Assembly: GCA_002071175.1 (NCBI GenBank) | Contig: MWER01000012.1 | Location: forward strand, 36,952 to 100,951 | From: Bacteroidetes bacterium ADurb.Bin037 | Lineage (GTDB): Bacteria; Bacteroidota; Bacteroidia; Bacteroidales; UBA932 | Length of the DNA: 64,000 nucleotides | Reading direction: 5' to 3' | Shown here: positions 1 to 10,422 of the stretch, piece after piece | How the letters are laid out: each line of letters opens with the position of its first letter | How positions within the stretch are numbered: position 1 is the first letter of the stretch | The notes under the pieces: model-generated | The model's database searches: none | What the model was told of the DNA's origin: nothing | Seen by the model: only the letters and a program-made list of their open reading frames with translations | Program-made: the position numbers and the translations under genes

Positions 1-755
1 TTGCTATACCAGCCCTGCGACGTAATGACCGTTACACCCCGGTTTAACTCACTCGATATACGGTTTGCGATCTCTTCATATTTTGAGGAAAAAATGAAAT
101 ACTGAACTGAACGTTTGGTGCCGGATAAAATGGTATCCACCGTATAACTGGACATCCCGATGATCAAATAACCATACAGGACTACAGCCAGTCTCAATCC
201 TATGGTAGGTTCATCTGAAATGAAAAATAAAGAACCGATTATCACAAGGTCACAAGACATCATGAAGCGTCCCGGCTGTATGTTCCGGTATTTGCCTATG
301 ATCTGGGCAAGAATATCGGTGCCACCGGTACTGCCTCCCTGTGCCATGACCGCTCCGACACCGGCTCCTGCAATAGCCGCCCCAAGCAGTGAGGAGATCA
401 GTTTCCCATTATCCAGGGCCATTACCTGTATTAGGTCCTGTGGGATAATTTGGGGCATCACCTGGAAGGCGATTGTCGTCATGACGACTCCATATATGGT
501 CTTGATCCCGAATTTCCAACCTACGGTTTTCAGACCTATTAAGATCAATATAACATTGAAAGCGAAAAAAGATATGCTGATAGGCAGACCGGTGGCATAA
601 TAGATAAGGGTAGAGATTCCGGTAACGCCACCTCCTACCAGCTGGTTCGGTATAAGAAAAGTTGTCCAGGATGCAACATAGACAAACAGGCCAATAGTAA
701 TGATCACATATTCTTTTATAGTGTTCCCTGCTTTGAACGGAAATTTTATTTTCAT
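1..755 (-). CDS. YitT family membrane protein (3' end outside window)
   Basis: Integral membrane protein of the YitT/DUF161 family, whose substrate is not well defined. The visible 251 residues start [10 protein letters not shown] and contain about five or six hydrophobic helices. The family's glycine-rich signature GGSTGGTDI lies near residue 142. The start of the soluble C-terminal domain (DUF2179-like), around [16 protein letters not shown], is also visible before the sequence runs off the window. The ATG overlaps the leuS stop as ATGA, so it is probably translated from the leuS transcript. The family call is firm; the function is not. Confidence 0.85.
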   Translation of the reverse strand, partial: MKIKFPFKAGNTIKEYVIITIGLFVYVASWTTFLIPNQLVGGGVTGISTLIYYATGLPISISFFAFNVILILIGLKTVGWKFGIKTIYGVVMTTIAFQVMPQIIPQDLIQVMALDNGKLISSLLGAAIAGAGVGAVMAQGGSTGGTDILAQIIGKYRNIQPGRFMMSCDLVIIGSLFFISDEPTIGLRLAVVLYGYLIIGMSSYTVDTILSGTKRSVQYFIFSSKYEEIANRISSELNRGVTVITSQGWYS

Positions 756-3517
756 ACTACTATGTTTATAATTTTACCGGGAACTACAATGATCTTCCTG
801 ATCTTTTTTCCGCCCGAATACTTTTCCGTCCTTTCATCTTCCATAACAAGGCGTTCAATTTCACCTTTGTCAAGGTCCAGGGCCAGTTGTTTTTTAAAAC
901 GAAACTTCCCGTTGAATGATACAGGATATTCAAAAGTGTCTTCTTTGGTATAGGCCGGATTGAAGACAGGGAAAGATGCATTGGCTACCGAAGGACTGTT
1001 CCCGAGCAGAGACCACAATTCCTCCGCTATATGCGGGGCATACGGAGAGATCAATATAACAAGCTGTTCCAGTATCTGACGCTTATGACAATTCAAATCT
1101 GTCAGTTCGTTTACACTGATCATAAAGGCACTGATAGTAGTATTGAAGGAAAAGTTTTCAATATCATCTTCTACTTTACGGATCAAATTGTGAAGGATCT
1201 TCAACTCTTTTTCAGCAGGGTCGGTATTGTTCACAATCAACTCTCCGTCTTTGTCAAAGAACAACCTCCAGAATTTTTTCAAAAATCTGTGTACTCCGTC
1301 AATCCCGTTCGTGTCCCATGGTTTTGATTGCTCTAAGGGCCCCAGAAACATTTCATACATACGCAGGGTATCGGCTCCATACCCGGCGCAGATGGTATCG
1401 GGATTCACTACATTGAACATTGATTTGCTCATTTTTTCGATAGCCCAGCCGCATATGTATTCGCCGTTCTCGAGGATGAATTTTGCATTTTTATATTCCG
1501 GGTTCCATTTCCTGAATGCATCCAGGTCAAGACGGTCGTTTGTGACCAGGTTGACATCCACATGGATCTCGGTCGTTTCATATTGATCTTTCAGATTATA
1601 CGATACGAACTTATTGGTATTCTTGATGCGGTAAACGAAATTGGACCGTCCCTGTATCATTCCCTGATTGACCAGTTTCCGAAAAGGTTCGTCCTTACAT
1701 ACATACCCAAGATCGTACAGGAATTTGTTCCAGAATCTGGAATATATCAGGTGTCCGGTCGCATGTTCGGTCCCTCCGATGTACAGATCGACATGCTGCC
1801 AGTAATTGTTTGCACTGGCAGAAACAAGGGCTTCTTGATTTTGCGGGTCCATATAACGCAGGTAGTATGCAGAACTGCCTGCAAAACCGGGCATAGTGCT
1901 TGTTTCAAGGGGGAATCCCCGGTATGTCCAGTTTTTTGCCTTTGCAAGAGGGGGCTCTCCGTCCGGGGAAGGTTGAAAGGACTCTATAGCGGGCAATTCA
2001 AGCGGAAGTGACGATTCGGGAAGAGGCCTTGCAATTCCGTCTTCATAGTATATGGGAAAAGGCTCACCCCAGTAACGTTGCCTTGAGAAGATGGCATCCC
2101 GCAGACGATAATTAGTTTTGCGTTTTCCCAGGTTCCTTTTTTCCACTTCAATGATGGCAGCCGGAATAGCTTCCTCTACAGTCATACCGTTCAAAAAACC
2201 TGAATTACACATGATGCCCTCTTTGGCGTCGAAGCTTTCATGGCTGATATCACATCCTTCTATCAAAGGAATGACGGGAAGGTTAAAATGTCTGGCAAAA
2301 ATATAGTCACGACTGTCGTGTGCCGGGACGGCCATAATAGCTCCTGTTCCATATCCGGCCATAACATATTCGCTGATCCAAACAGGTATTTCTTTTCCTG
2401 AGAACGGATTGGTCGCATAGGAACCGGTGAACACACCGGTAACACGGTGCGTTTCCGTCATCCTTTCCCGTTCTGTTTTTGTTTTAACATAAGCGAGGTA
2501 TTCTTCAACTTCTTTTTTATTCTCGGGGACTGTTAGTTTTTCGATCCACTCACTTTCCGGTGCAAGTACCATGAAGGTTACACCAAAAATGGTGTCGGCC
2601 CGTGTTGTGAAGACGTTCATGGTAAACTCTTGCGAACCGTTGTTTACTGCAAACTCCAGTTCTGCACCGTCGGATCTCCCTATCCAGTTTCGCTGCATTT
2701 CTTTAAGTGAATCGGACCAGTCCAGGTGATCCAAAGATTCAAGCAGCCTTTCTGCGTAGGCAGAGACACGCAATTGCCACTGTTTCATCTTTTTCTGCTC
2801 CACTGGATGTCCGCCCCTTATGGAAAGTCCTTCTTTAACTTCGTCGTTGGCCAAGACGGTACCCAGATCGGCACACCAATTGACGGATGTCTCGCCCAGA
2901 TAGGCGATCCTGTAACACATAAGTATGTCTTCCTTTTCATTTTCAGAGAATGCTTGCCATTGCTCTGAACTGAACGTTATCGGGCAGTGGTGTGCGGCAT
3001 TTACAGATCCGTTTCCGCGGCGTGTAAATACATTGACGAGTTCGTCTATAGGTTCGGCTTTATTGGAATCCTTATTGTACCAATGATGGAACATTTTTAA
3101 GAATGCCCATTGTGTCCATTTATAATATGACGGATCGCATGTTTGGATTTCGCGATCCCAGTCATATGAAAAACCAAGCTTATCCAACTGCTTCCTATAT
3201 CTTCTGATATTCTCCTCTGTCGTCTTCTGAGGCGGCTGACCCGTCTGAATGGCATACTGTTCGGCAGGAAGGCCGAATGCATCATATCCCATGGGGTGTA
3301 AAACATTGTATCCTTTAAGCCTTTTGTAACGGGCATATATATCACTGGCAATATATCCAAGCGGATGACCTACGTGAAGACCGGCCCCGGAAGGATAGGG
3401 AAACATATCCAATACATAGAACTTGGGCTTGGAAGGATCGATCTGGACCTTAAAGGTTTTCCTTGACGACCAGTATGACTGCCATCTCTGTTCGATTTCA
3501 GTAAAATTGTACTCCAT
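752..3517 (-). CDS. leuS: Leucyl-tRNA synthetase
   Basis: Class I aminoacyl-tRNA synthetase that charges tRNA-Leu. It is 921 residues from the chosen ATG. The HIGH-type motif HVGH is at residues 48-51 in the context [10 protein letters not shown]. The CP1 editing domain is in the middle ([12 protein letters not shown]), and a canonical EKMSKS lies near residue 695, preceded by an insert of about 50 residues. A longer frame opens at 3550, but that codon lies inside the -7 promoter element at 3548-3555. The ATG at 3517 ([10 protein letters not shown]) is the family-like start. It overlaps the downstream YitT gene by 4 bases (ATGA). Confidence 0.97.
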   Translation of the reverse strand: MEYNFTEIEQRWQSYWSSRKTFKVQIDPSKPKFYVLDMFPYPSGAGLHVGHPLGYIASDIYARYKRLKGYNVLHPMGYDAFGLPAEQYAIQTGQPPQKTTEENIRRYRKQLDKLGFSYDWDREIQTCDPSYYKWTQWAFLKMFHHWYNKDSNKAEPIDELVNVFTRRGNGSVNAAHHCPITFSSEQWQAFSENEKEDILMCYRIAYLGETSVNWCADLGTVLANDEVKEGLSIRGGHPVEQKKMKQWQLRVSAYAERLLESLDHLDWSDSLKEMQRNWIGRSDGAELEFAVNNGSQEFTMNVFTTRADTIFGVTFMVLAPESEWIEKLTVPENKKEVEEYLAYVKTKTERERMTETHRVTGVFTGSYATNPFSGKEIPVWISEYVMAGYGTGAIMAVPAHDSRDYIFARHFNLPVIPLIEGCDISHESFDAKEGIMCNSGFLNGMTVEEAIPAAIIEVEKRNLGKRKTNYRLRDAIFSRQRYWGEPFPIYYEDGIARPLPESSLPLELPAIESFQPSPDGEPPLAKAKNWTYRGFPLETSTMPGFAGSSAYYLRYMDPQNQEALVSASANNYWQHVDLYIGGTEHATGHLIYSRFWNKFLYDLGYVCKDEPFRKLVNQGMIQGRSNFVYRIKNTNKFVSYNLKDQYETTEIHVDVNLVTNDRLDLDAFRKWNPEYKNAKFILENGEYICGWAIEKMSKSMFNVVNPDTICAGYGADTLRMYEMFLGPLEQSKPWDTNGIDGVHRFLKKFWRLFFDKDGELIVNNTDPAEKELKILHNLIRKVEDDIENFSFNTTISAFMISVNELTDLNCHKRQILEQLVILISPYAPHIAEELWSLLGNSPSVANASFPVFNPAYTKEDTFEYPVSFNGKFRFKKQLALDLDKGEIERLVMEDERTEKYSGGKKIRKIIVVPGKIINIVV

Positions 3518-3547
3518 CTTGCTTGATCCTGTCATCTCATAAAGGCA

Positions 3548-3555
3548 CAAAGGTA
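3548..3555 (-). promoter_or_regulatory. -7 element of the leuS promoter
   Basis: On the minus strand this reads TACCTTTG, a perfect match to the Bacteroidota -7 consensus TAnnTTTG. It is 30 bases upstream of the leuS ATG. No convincing TTTG -33 box is found at 19-22 bases upstream. Confidence 0.6.
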
Positions 3556-3830
3556 ATAAAATACTTTAAAGCCGGGAATAATACCTTGTGTAGCATGGGA
3601 ACTGTTACCTGTTGTCAAAAAGAAATAAAAAATATTAACCTTAAATGTAAAAACTTTAAGATAAATCAATTTTTTGTTCTGTACAATAAATTGAATATCA
3701 GCAAAGTATAAAGGACAAAAAAACAGACAATTGTTTGATCGTAATTACAGTATTTATCATTTTCTTTTTAATAATAGATTTGTAATTTTGGATACGGCTC
3801 CTATATTATTAATAATCAATTAAATGTAAA
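3556..3830. other. AT-rich divergent intergenic region
   Basis: About 275 bases between leuS and the AraC-type gene with no coding frame I trust. It holds an inverted repeat TCAATTT/AAATTGA (3667-3673 and 3688-3694, 14-base loop) and a palindrome ACAATTGT (3727-3734). Two TAnnTTTG matches facing the regulator lie at 3775-3782 (TAGATTTG) and 3783-3790 (TAATTTTG). Neither has a clear -33 box, and chance matches are likely in such AT-rich DNA. Confidence 0.4.
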
Positions 3831-4952
3831 ATGATTTCTTTTGTTACAAATTTAACAGCTACAATTGTTTATTGTGTGGCGGCTTCCCTTTTAAAAGCAA
3901 AAGTAAAGGTAAAAGCCGTGCTTCATTTTTCACCATCCTCACCTTTAAAGGTTCTGATATGTTCCCTATTTGCATTGGGGGCAATTTATTCTGTCAGAAT
4001 AACTCTTGTTTTCGGTGCATATGATCTGTTAAGCCAGTTTATGAAAGAGGATTATTATCTGCGTATTGCAACTACTTCACTGCCTTTGTACTGCATTTCC
4101 TTTTCTTCCATTTCATCTGTTCATCACAGAAGATTATTAATGAAAAGGACTCTGCTCTCTTTTTTTATATTATTTCCTTTGATGGCAGGTATAGGGATTT
4201 TTCAGAATCGGTCGTTATCAGTTGGCATGATCCTTTCCAATTCATTACATGCACTCTGTATGACCAGCGTCGTATCCGGGATCATGCTATTTATAATTTT
4301 GAACAAGAAACTTGAGCTTCATCACAAACTTTATCCCAAAGAGATTCGGTCTTTCAGGTATCTGATGGGATTCCTTCCAATCATTTCGCTGTTCTCATAC
4401 CTGACCGTGAGCTTTGAGATCATTTTGCCTGCCCATTTGTTTTTTACCTGTATCATGCCTGTGCATATTATGTTCGTCAACGCCATCATCATGAAGGATG
4501 CGTCCCTTGTTTACGGGGGGAAATGGGTGGAAGAGACACAGATGCCCGACAGTGAAGCCTGGGTAGCCCTGGAAGAGGCACATAGAAACGTGAACCGGAT
4601 ATACATGGATATCTATAACCGTATAAAGGAATACATGGTCAAAGAAGAGGCTTACAGATCTTCTGGCATTACAAGGCAAGAACTGGCAGCCAGGGTAGGG
4701 ACTAATACAACATACGTATCCAGGGCATTGAACGAGTGTGCAGGCGTTAACTTTAAACAGTTCATAAATGCTTACAGGGTAAAATATGCTCAGGATTATT
4801 TTAGGCAACATCCCGATGCACGCCTTATTGAATTATGCAATAAATCCGGATTCAGGTCCCTGACAGCGTTGAACATGGCCTTCAGGATCAATGTAGGCAT
4901 GACTCCGGGGGAATGGTGTAGAATGCAGTTAAATGATGATAATAAAACGTGA
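3831..4952 (+). CDS. Membrane-anchored AraC-type transcriptional regulator
   Basis: 373 residues. The N-terminal 225 or so contain about six or seven hydrophobic segments, a membrane sensor or anchor of a type common in Bacteroidota regulators. A linker with charged helices follows (ALEEAHRNVNRIYMDIYNRI). Residues 275 to the end form an AraC-type double helix-turn-helix: first helix pair at ITRQELAARVGTNTTYVSRAL, second at LIELCNKSGFRSLTALNMAF, ending MTPGEW. The ligand and targets are unknown. The next gene overlaps its end or follows within 5 bases, so the two are probably co-transcribed. It could autoregulate from the AT-rich upstream gap. Confidence 0.8.
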   Translation: MISFVTNLTATIVYCVAASLLKAKVKVKAVLHFSPSSPLKVLICSLFALGAIYSVRITLVFGAYDLLSQFMKEDYYLRIATTSLPLYCISFSSISSVHHRRLLMKRTLLSFFILFPLMAGIGIFQNRSLSVGMILSNSLHALCMTSVVSGIMLFIILNKKLELHHKLYPKEIRSFRYLMGFLPIISLFSYLTVSFEIILPAHLFFTCIMPVHIMFVNAIIMKDASLVYGGKWVEETQMPDSEAWVALEEAHRNVNRIYMDIYNRIKEYMVKEEAYRSSGITRQELAARVGTNTTYVSRALNECAGVNFKQFINAYRVKYAQDYFRQHPDARLIELCNKSGFRSLTALNMAFRINVGMTPGEWCRMQLNDDNKT

Positions 4953-5430
4953 AAGTATGAATGTGGGAAAAAGGTTTTTAAGAAGATTGACAAGATATAC
5001 AAGGGGTTGGTTGCTGACAGATCCCTTACTGTTCAAAAAAAAGGATGCTGCCTATCCTGACAATCCCGAGGACATTATTTTGAAAATGAATAAACTAATG
5101 GTCAAGCACGAGTATTTTAAAAATCCGGATCTGACTATTGATCAACTTTGTCGGGAGACAAACACGAACCGGGCCTACCTGTCGCGATCCATTCACCGCA
5201 TGTACGGTACAAATTTTTGTGAGTGGGTGAACATTTTCCGCATAGAGGCATCTAAGCGCCTGATGAGGGAAATCTCCGGTAATAAGGTAGATTTGAACGA
5301 TCTGGCCATGGAATGCGGTTTCAATTCGGTACGTTCACTTTCCCGCGTGTTCAAGGCAAGGGAATCATGCACTCCCAGGCAGTATTTTTATGGAAAACGT
5401 CAGGAAAAAGATCAGACGAAAAATTTATGA
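4933..5430 (+). CDS. Small AraC-type DNA-binding protein
   Basis: 165 residues, mostly an AraC-type DNA-binding domain. The first helix-turn-helix is around LTIDQLCRETNTNRAYLSR, the second around LNDLAMECGFNSVRSLSRVF, and it ends CTPRQYF. There is no sensor domain and no membrane segment. From the first ATG it overlaps the upstream regulator by 20 bases. A second ATG at 4957 (MNVGKRFLRR) would instead leave a 4-base gap and is equally plausible. The 3' end overlaps trkA tail to tail by 19 bases. Its fold resembles the upstream protein's C-terminus, suggesting an ancient duplication or a paired regulatory module. Confidence 0.75.
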   Translation: MMIIKRESMNVGKRFLRRLTRYTRGWLLTDPLLFKKKDAAYPDNPEDIILKMNKLMVKHEYFKNPDLTIDQLCRETNTNRAYLSRSIHRMYGTNFCEWVNIFRIEASKRLMREISGNKVDLNDLAMECGFNSVRSLSRVFKARESCTPRQYFYGKRQEKDQTKNL

Positions 5431-6764
5431 ATGGTTTGAAGTGCGGAAGGAAGTGAAAAAACGACTACCCTGTCGTAGGGTTTGATTTCAGTATCTCCCC
5501 GTACGATAAGACTTGTATTTCCTCTTGTGATCCCTCCGATAATAGCATCTTGCGGGAATTCAAGATCACGGACCTTTTTCTGTGTGACCAAACTTCTTGG
5601 TTTGGCAATGAACTCCATGACTTCGGCATCCGAACCATTGAGACATTTCATAGATGGCACGTCTCCCATCATAGTAAAACGGAATATCCGGCTGGCCGTT
5701 ATGAGCTTTTTGTTAATCGTGGCATCTATTCCTACGCTTTCAGCCAGTTTGATATAGTCCAGATTCTCGACTTGGGCAATAGTTTTCTTTACCCCGGCTC
5801 TTTTAGCGGCCATACAGGAGAGAATGTTGGCTTCGGCACTTGAAGTGACAGCTACAAAGGCATCCATATGGGGTAAATCTTCTTCCAGAAGCAGGTCAGT
5901 GTTGCGGGCATCTCCGTTTATTATCAGTGAACGGGGTAGGGATACTGTCAGTTCCTGGCACCGGTTGTTGTTAAGTTCTACCACACGGACTTTTTCTATT
6001 CTGGTCTCCATGTGGTGGGCGACCATTTCGCCAACCCGGCCGCCTCCCATGATCATCAGGTTCTTGACTACCACGTTCTCTTTTCCACTAAGTACCATGG
6101 CGGCATGAGCCGCTTCCCTTTTTGTAATCACAAAAACAAGGTCGTGCAATTGAAAGACCGTATCTTTCCGTGGAATGATAGTTGTCCCTTCCCTTGCAAT
6201 TGCTACGGCACGAAAAGGAAGGTCGCCCCCGTTTTCCTCGGCAACCTGTTTCATGCTTTTATTTACGATCAGGGAACTTTCCGTCAGTTTAAGTACGATC
6301 AGTTGAAGCCTGCCTCCGGAAAAATCCATAAATTCTGAAGTGCCGGACTGTTTCAGCAGGTCAAGTATTTCGTGTGCCGCAATTTTTTCCGGATAAAAAA
6401 GCAAGTCGATCCCTAATTCTGTGAAAATGACCCTGTTCTCATTCTTAAGATATTCATTGTTGTTGATACGCGCGGTTACCCGTTTGGCACCAAGCTGTTT
6501 TGCCAGCAATGACCCTACAATGTTCATGTCCTGTTCGTCGGCTGGACTTACGGCAATGAACAAATCACACCGGCTTATGTCAGCTTTCTCCAATGTAGAT
6601 ATGGAGGTGATTGAACCGGGCACGGGTACTACATCCGAAGTCTCGGCTATCTCATGAAGACGGGCTTCATTTTTGTCAATGATAGTGATCTGATGATTTT
6701 CACCCGATAACATCTTTGCCAGGTGAAACCCAACTTCTCCGGCTCCTGCAATGATGATATTCAT
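5412..6764 (-). CDS. trkA: Trk potassium uptake regulatory protein TrkA
   Basis: Cytoplasmic NAD-binding gating subunit of the Trk/Ktr potassium uptake system. The 450 residues form two RCK units, each with a Rossmann nucleotide-binding half (GAGEVGFH near residue 7, GGGRVGEMVAHH near 240) followed by a TrkA_C half, the standard TrkA duplication. It is the last gene of the minus-strand group after the DUF2795 gene, 9 bases downstream. The channel-forming partner TrkH is not in the window. Confidence 0.93.
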   Translation of the reverse strand: MNIIIAGAGEVGFHLAKMLSGENHQITIIDKNEARLHEIAETSDVVPVPGSITSISTLEKADISRCDLFIAVSPADEQDMNIVGSLLAKQLGAKRVTARINNNEYLKNENRVIFTELGIDLLFYPEKIAAHEILDLLKQSGTSEFMDFSGGRLQLIVLKLTESSLIVNKSMKQVAEENGGDLPFRAVAIAREGTTIIPRKDTVFQLHDLVFVITKREAAHAAMVLSGKENVVVKNLMIMGGGRVGEMVAHHMETRIEKVRVVELNNNRCQELTVSLPRSLIINGDARNTDLLLEEDLPHMDAFVAVTSSAEANILSCMAAKRAGVKKTIAQVENLDYIKLAESVGIDATINKKLITASRIFRFTMMGDVPSMKCLNGSDAEVMEFIAKPRSLVTQKKVRDLEFPQDAIIGGITRGNTSLIVRGDTEIKPYDRVVVFSLPSALQTIHKFFV

Positions 6765-6773
6765 TAAATGATC

Positions 6774-6995
6774 CTAGTATTCATCTTCGTTAAAGAAAAA
6801 ATCTTCCTTACTCGGATAATCAGGCCAAATGTCTTCTATGCTGTCGTAAACCTCACCGTCATCCTCAAGTTCTGACAGATTTTCAATTACTTCCAACGGA
6901 GCGCCTGAGCGTGTGGCATAATCAATAAGTTCATCCTTGGTAGCTGGCCAAGGGGCGTCTTCCAGTTTTGATGCCAATTCAAGTGTCCAGTACAT
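6774..6995 (-). CDS. Small acidic DUF2795 protein
   Basis: 73 residues, strongly acidic at the C-terminus (DIWPDYPSKEDFFFNEDEY). The core, from WTLELASKLEDAPWPATKDELIDYA, matches what I know of the DUF2795 family, short proteins of unknown function often found in Bacteroidota. It sits between the adenosyltransferase and trkA on the same strand, with gaps of 30 and 9 bases, so it is probably co-transcribed. No signal peptide or membrane segment is seen. Confidence 0.75.
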   Translation of the reverse strand: MYWTLELASKLEDAPWPATKDELIDYATRSGAPLEVIENLSELEDDGEVYDSIEDIWPDYPSKEDFFFNEDEY

Positions 6996-7025
6996 TGATA
7001 CAATTATTAAAAAAGGTCAGCAAAG

Positions 7026-7577
7026 TTATAAAAAAAAGTCTTCTTTACAACCTGTTTCTACCGTAATGAACCGGGACAGGACAAAAAGGTAATCAGAGAG
7101 CCGGTTGATATAGGTAAGCATATGTGCGTTGACAATATCCGTGCCAAGTGCAACCATATGTCGTTCTGTTTCCCGACATATGGTGCGGGCAACATGGATC
7201 TGGGCAGAAATCTCTGGTTTATAGGGAAGTATAAACGATTTAAGCTTAGGTGTCCTGGTCTGCAACTCGTCTGTTGACTTTTCCAGGAAATCAACAGCCG
7301 TTGTAAAGTCATAAACCGGCTGATGTGCCGGATTAGCAGAGGCCAACATCCCGGCAAGATGCATCAGGTGAACCTGTACGGTCCTCAGCGAAGAGTCTAT
7401 ACCCTGTAATATCGGGTCAGATGAAAGTTCAGGCCGGGAACGGATCATTCCCAACCATGAGATAAGTTCATCTGTTTTGCCGTAAGCCGCAACTTGCGGA
7501 TGGGCTTTTGATATCCTGGTTCCGTCTGAAAGGGATGTCGTTCCCGTATCTCCCTTGCCGGTATAGATCTTTTTCAT
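7026..7577 (-). CDS. Cob(I)alamin adenosyltransferase, PduO type
   Basis: Transfers the adenosyl group of ATP to reduced cob(I)alamin or cobyrinate a,c-diamide to make the adenosylcobalamin cofactor. The 183 residues start with the PduO ATP-binding motif [12 protein letters not shown]. The later helices carry [12 protein letters not shown] and [14 protein letters not shown], the conserved corrinoid-site region. The start ATG overlaps the stop of the ABC ATPase gene as ATGA. No other cobalamin genes are nearby, so it may serve salvage of imported corrinoids. Confidence 0.92.
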   Translation of the reverse strand: MKKIYTGKGDTGTTSLSDGTRISKAHPQVAAYGKTDELISWLGMIRSRPELSSDPILQGIDSSLRTVQVHLMHLAGMLASANPAHQPVYDFTTAVDFLEKSTDELQTRTPKLKSFILPYKPEISAQIHVARTICRETERHMVALGTDIVNAHMLTYINRLSDYLFVLSRFITVETGCKEDFFL

Positions 7578-8287
7578 GAATTGGCCAACACGGGGTTGTC
7601 GTTTATCTCGTCACTTTCTACAAGCCCGTCTCTTAACCTGACTACACGTCTTGCATAACGGGCAATATCTTCTTCGTGTGTTACCACGATAATCGTATTG
7701 CCTTTAGCATAAACCTGTTCAAAAAGCGCCATAATGTCAAGTGACGTTTTTGTATCCAGATTTCCTGTCGGCTCATCTGCCAGTATAATGGAAGGATTGT
7801 TGACCATGGCACGGGCCAAGGCCACCCTTTGTTTTTGTCCGCCGGATAATTCATTAGGTTTGTGATCCATCCTATCCCCAAGATCAACGTTTATAAGGGC
7901 CTTCTTGGCTTCCCGTTCCCGTTCCTGTCTTGGTATTCCTGCATAGATCAGGGGCAATGCCACATTATTCAGAGCATTGTATCTGGGTAGGAGATTGAAG
8001 GATTGGAATACGAACCCGATCTCCTTATTTCTCACTTCTGCAAGCTGGTCATCACGCATTTGACTTACATCGGTCCCGTTCAGAATATACGTCCCTTCAG
8101 TAGGGGTGTCAAGACATCCCAGCAAATTCATAAGGGTTGATTTTCCCGATCCCGAAGGTCCCATGATCGCCACATATTCGTTTTTCCTGATTTCCAGATC
8201 AACACCGTTCAGTGCACGGACTTCCTGGGTCCCCATATCGTAGATCTTCTTGATCCCCCTTATCTTGATAAGTAATTCTTTTTCCAT
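7574..8287 (-). CDS. MacB/LolD-type ABC transporter ATP-binding protein
   Basis: 237-residue ABC ATPase with Walker [11 protein letters not shown]-loop [11 protein letters not shown], signature LSGGQKQR, Walker B IILADEPT and switch histidine VVTHEE. The phrases [13 protein letters not shown] and [10 protein letters not shown] are typical of MacB-type efflux ATPases. A longer frame reaches 8404, but the ATG at 8287 (MEKELLIKI) gives the normal family length. No permease is adjacent. The MacB-like permease operon at 59322-63789 lacks an ATPase and is a possible partner. A near-match promoter box with one extra base (TATTTTTTG) lies about 10 bases upstream. Confidence 0.93.
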   Translation of the reverse strand: MEKELLIKIRGIKKIYDMGTQEVRALNGVDLEIRKNEYVAIMGPSGSGKSTLMNLLGCLDTPTEGTYILNGTDVSQMRDDQLAEVRNKEIGFVFQSFNLLPRYNALNNVALPLIYAGIPRQEREREAKKALINVDLGDRMDHKPNELSGGQKQRVALARAMVNNPSIILADEPTGNLDTKTSLDIMALFEQVYAKGNTIIVVTHEEDIARYARRVVRLRDGLVESDEINDNPVLANS

Positions 8288-8392
8288 AGCTGCGAATGTA
8301 CAAAAAATAAATATTAACCAATAACCGATTTTCCCATTTGACTCTAACCTACGGGGAAAGTTTAAGTATTTCCCCGGGATATTCTTTTTTTG

Positions 8393-8400
8393 TATTTTTG
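8393..8400 (+). promoter_or_regulatory. -7 element of the folE promoter
   Basis: TATTTTTG, a full match to TAnnTTTG, 23 bases before the folE ATG. It predicts a short leader of roughly 15-20 bases. No clear -33 TTTG is seen at the usual distance. Confidence 0.5.
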
Positions 8401-8423
8401 CCACCTAGATCATATCTGATATT

Positions 8424-9011
8424 ATGTCTTATCTAAACAACGACCTTTATACTCCCGAGATAACGAAAAAACTGGAAGAACATTACAGGGAAGTGCTTAA
8501 ATTATTGGGTGAAGACCCGCAAAGGGAAGGTTTGCTCAGAACACCCCAGCGGGTGGCAAAAGCCATGCAATTCCTGACAAAAGGATATCGGGAGGATCCG
8601 GCTGCTATCCTTAATTCTGCCAAATTCCGTGAAGAATACCGGCAGATGGTCCTGGTAAAGGATATTGAAATGTACTCCCTGTGTGAACATCATATACTTC
8701 CGTTTTACGGGAAAGCCCACGTGGCATACATACCCAATGGTTATATCACCGGATTGAGTAAGATCATAAGGGTTGTTGAAACATATGCCCGGAGGCTCCA
8801 GGTGCAGGAACGGTTAACGGTAGAGATCCGTGATTGTATTCAGCAGACACTTAACCCTATGGGAGTAGCCGTCGTTATAGAGGCGGAGCACATGTGCATG
8901 CAGATACGGGGTGTTCAGAAACAACATTCAAAAATGGTAACATCTGCTTTTACGGGAACTTTCCTGAAAGATGTCCGGACAAGGGAGGAACTTATGCACC
9001 TACTTCACTGA
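8424..9011 (+). CDS. folE: GTP cyclohydrolase I
   Basis: Converts GTP to 7,8-dihydroneopterin triphosphate, the first step of tetrahydrofolate (and, in some bacteria, queuosine) synthesis. 195 residues, usual length. The zinc ligands are present in [20 protein letters not shown] and in the later [13 protein letters not shown]. It is a single gene between two minus-strand groups. Its 3' end overlaps the CCA-adding enzyme gene tail to tail by 20 bases. Confidence 0.97.
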   Translation: MSYLNNDLYTPEITKKLEEHYREVLKLLGEDPQREGLLRTPQRVAKAMQFLTKGYREDPAAILNSAKFREEYRQMVLVKDIEMYSLCEHHILPFYGKAHVAYIPNGYITGLSKIIRVVETYARRLQVQERLTVEIRDCIQQTLNPMGVAVVIEAEHMCMQIRGVQKQHSKMVTSAFTGTFLKDVRTREELMHLLH

Positions 9012-10422
9012 GCCCCAGTTCTGCCGCACGTTGTTTCATAAGGGCCAGCGCTTCATCGTAATTGTTCCCGATCTGACCGTCCAGGATAGCTTCTTTGATA
9101 AAGTCCTTTATCATTCCGACTTCACGGCATGGAGGCAATCCGTATGTCTTCATAATGATCTCACCCGAGATGGGGGGTTGAAAATTCCGGATCGCATCTT
9201 TTTCCTCGACTTCTATCAGTTTCTTGCTGACCAACTCAAAATTAGTCAGATGCCGTTTGACTATTTGGGGATTTTTTGAAGTGATATCGGCCCGGCAAAG
9301 CAACATCAGATCATCAATGTTTTCCCCCGCGTCGTAGAGCAACCTGCGCACGCCGGAATCGCTTACTTCATTTACAAGAGCAATAGGCCTCAAATGCAAT
9401 TGGACCAATTTCCTGACATATTTCATTTCTTCACCCAGCGGGAGTCTGAGATTCCGGAATATAGCAGGGATCATTTTGCTGCCGACAAAATCATGACCGT
9501 AAAAAGTCCAGCCTGTATCCTTGTCAAAATGCTTTGTGGGCGGTTTTCCTACGTCATGCAACAGAGCCGCCCAGCGCAGCCAAATGTTATCGGATACAGC
9601 TGCCACGTTGTCCAGGACCTGCATCGTGTGGCTGAAAATTTCCTTATGACCTTTTCCTTCCATGGTTTCCACGCCCCTGAGCATTGCCACCTGAGGCAGA
9701 ATGATCGAGAGAAGTCCGCTTTCCTCCAACAGGTTAAAACCTATGGACGGTTTACGGGAAGCCATGATCTTTTGTAATTCGGCTGTAATTCTTTCCTGGG
9801 ATACAATATTGATCCTTTCGGCGTTCTTGGATATGGAAGCGAATGAATCTTTGTCGATGGTAAATTCCAATTGTGCAGCAAAACGGATAGCTCGGATCAT
9901 CCGCAGCGGATCGTCACTAAATGTCGAATCAGGGTCCAGGGGGGTCCTTATGATTTTGTTACGGATGTCTTCCAGACCGTTAAAAGGATCGGTCAGCGTT
10001 CCATAATCCTCTTCCTGCAAGCTGAAAGCCATCGCATTGATGGTAAAATCACGTCTTTCCCTATCGTCTTCCACCGTTCCGTTTTCTACTACAGGATTCC
10101 GGGAATCCGACCGGTAAGATTCTTTCCTTGCTCCGACAAATTCGATCTCCAATCCCCTGTACCGTAACATGGCCGTGCCAAAGTTTTTGAACAGGGTTGC
10201 ATTCACCTTTAAAACGGATGCTACGGCCAAAGCCATATCCATTCCGTTGCCTTCCACTACGATATCGATATCTGTTGTACGTCTTTTTAAAAAATAGTCC
10301 CGAACATACCCTCCTATGACAAATGCGCGGACATTCTTCAAGGCTGCCTGTTGGGATACTATCCTGAATATCCTGGATCTCAGAGGTGCTTTTATTACGG
10401 GAGATTTAGAGTAGTTCTTCAT
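8992..10422 (-). CDS. CCA-adding tRNA nucleotidyltransferase with HD domain
   Basis: Adds or repairs the 3' CCA of tRNAs. 476 residues: N-terminal polymerase-beta-like domain with GGYVRDYFL and the metal-binding pair DID ([10 protein letters not shown]), a flexible-loop motif [10 protein letters not shown], an RNA-binding helical region, then an HD phosphohydrolase domain (LLHDVGKP). Both tRNA genes in this window lack an encoded CCA, consistent with need for this enzyme. It overlaps the HsdR_N gene by 17 bases and folE by 20. Confidence 0.94.
   Translation of the reverse strand: MKNYSKSPVIKAPLRSRIFRIVSQQAALKNVRAFVIGGYVRDYFLKRRTTDIDIVVEGNGMDMALAVASVLKVNATLFKNFGTAMLRYRGLEIEFVGARKESYRSDSRNPVVENGTVEDDRERRDFTINAMAFSLQEEDYGTLTDPFNGLEDIRNKIIRTPLDPDSTFSDDPLRMIRAIRFAAQLEFTIDKDSFASISKNAERINIVSQERITAELQKIMASRKPSIGFNLLEESGLLSIILPQVAMLRGVETMEGKGHKEIFSHTMQVLDNVAAVSDNIWLRWAALLHDVGKPPTKHFDKDTGWTFYGHDFVGSKMIPAIFRNLRLPLGEEMKYVRKLVQLHLRPIALVNEVSDSGVRRLLYDAGENIDDLMLLCRADITSKNPQIVKRHLTNFELVSKKLIEVEEKDAIRNFQPPISGEIIMKTYGLPPCREVGMIKDFIKEAILDGQIGNNYDEALALMKQRAAELGLSEVGA

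Noticed and set aside
1562..2011. 149-residue plus-strand reading frame
   Set aside because: Antisense to the leuS catalytic region; composition reflects the reverse complement of a coding gene.
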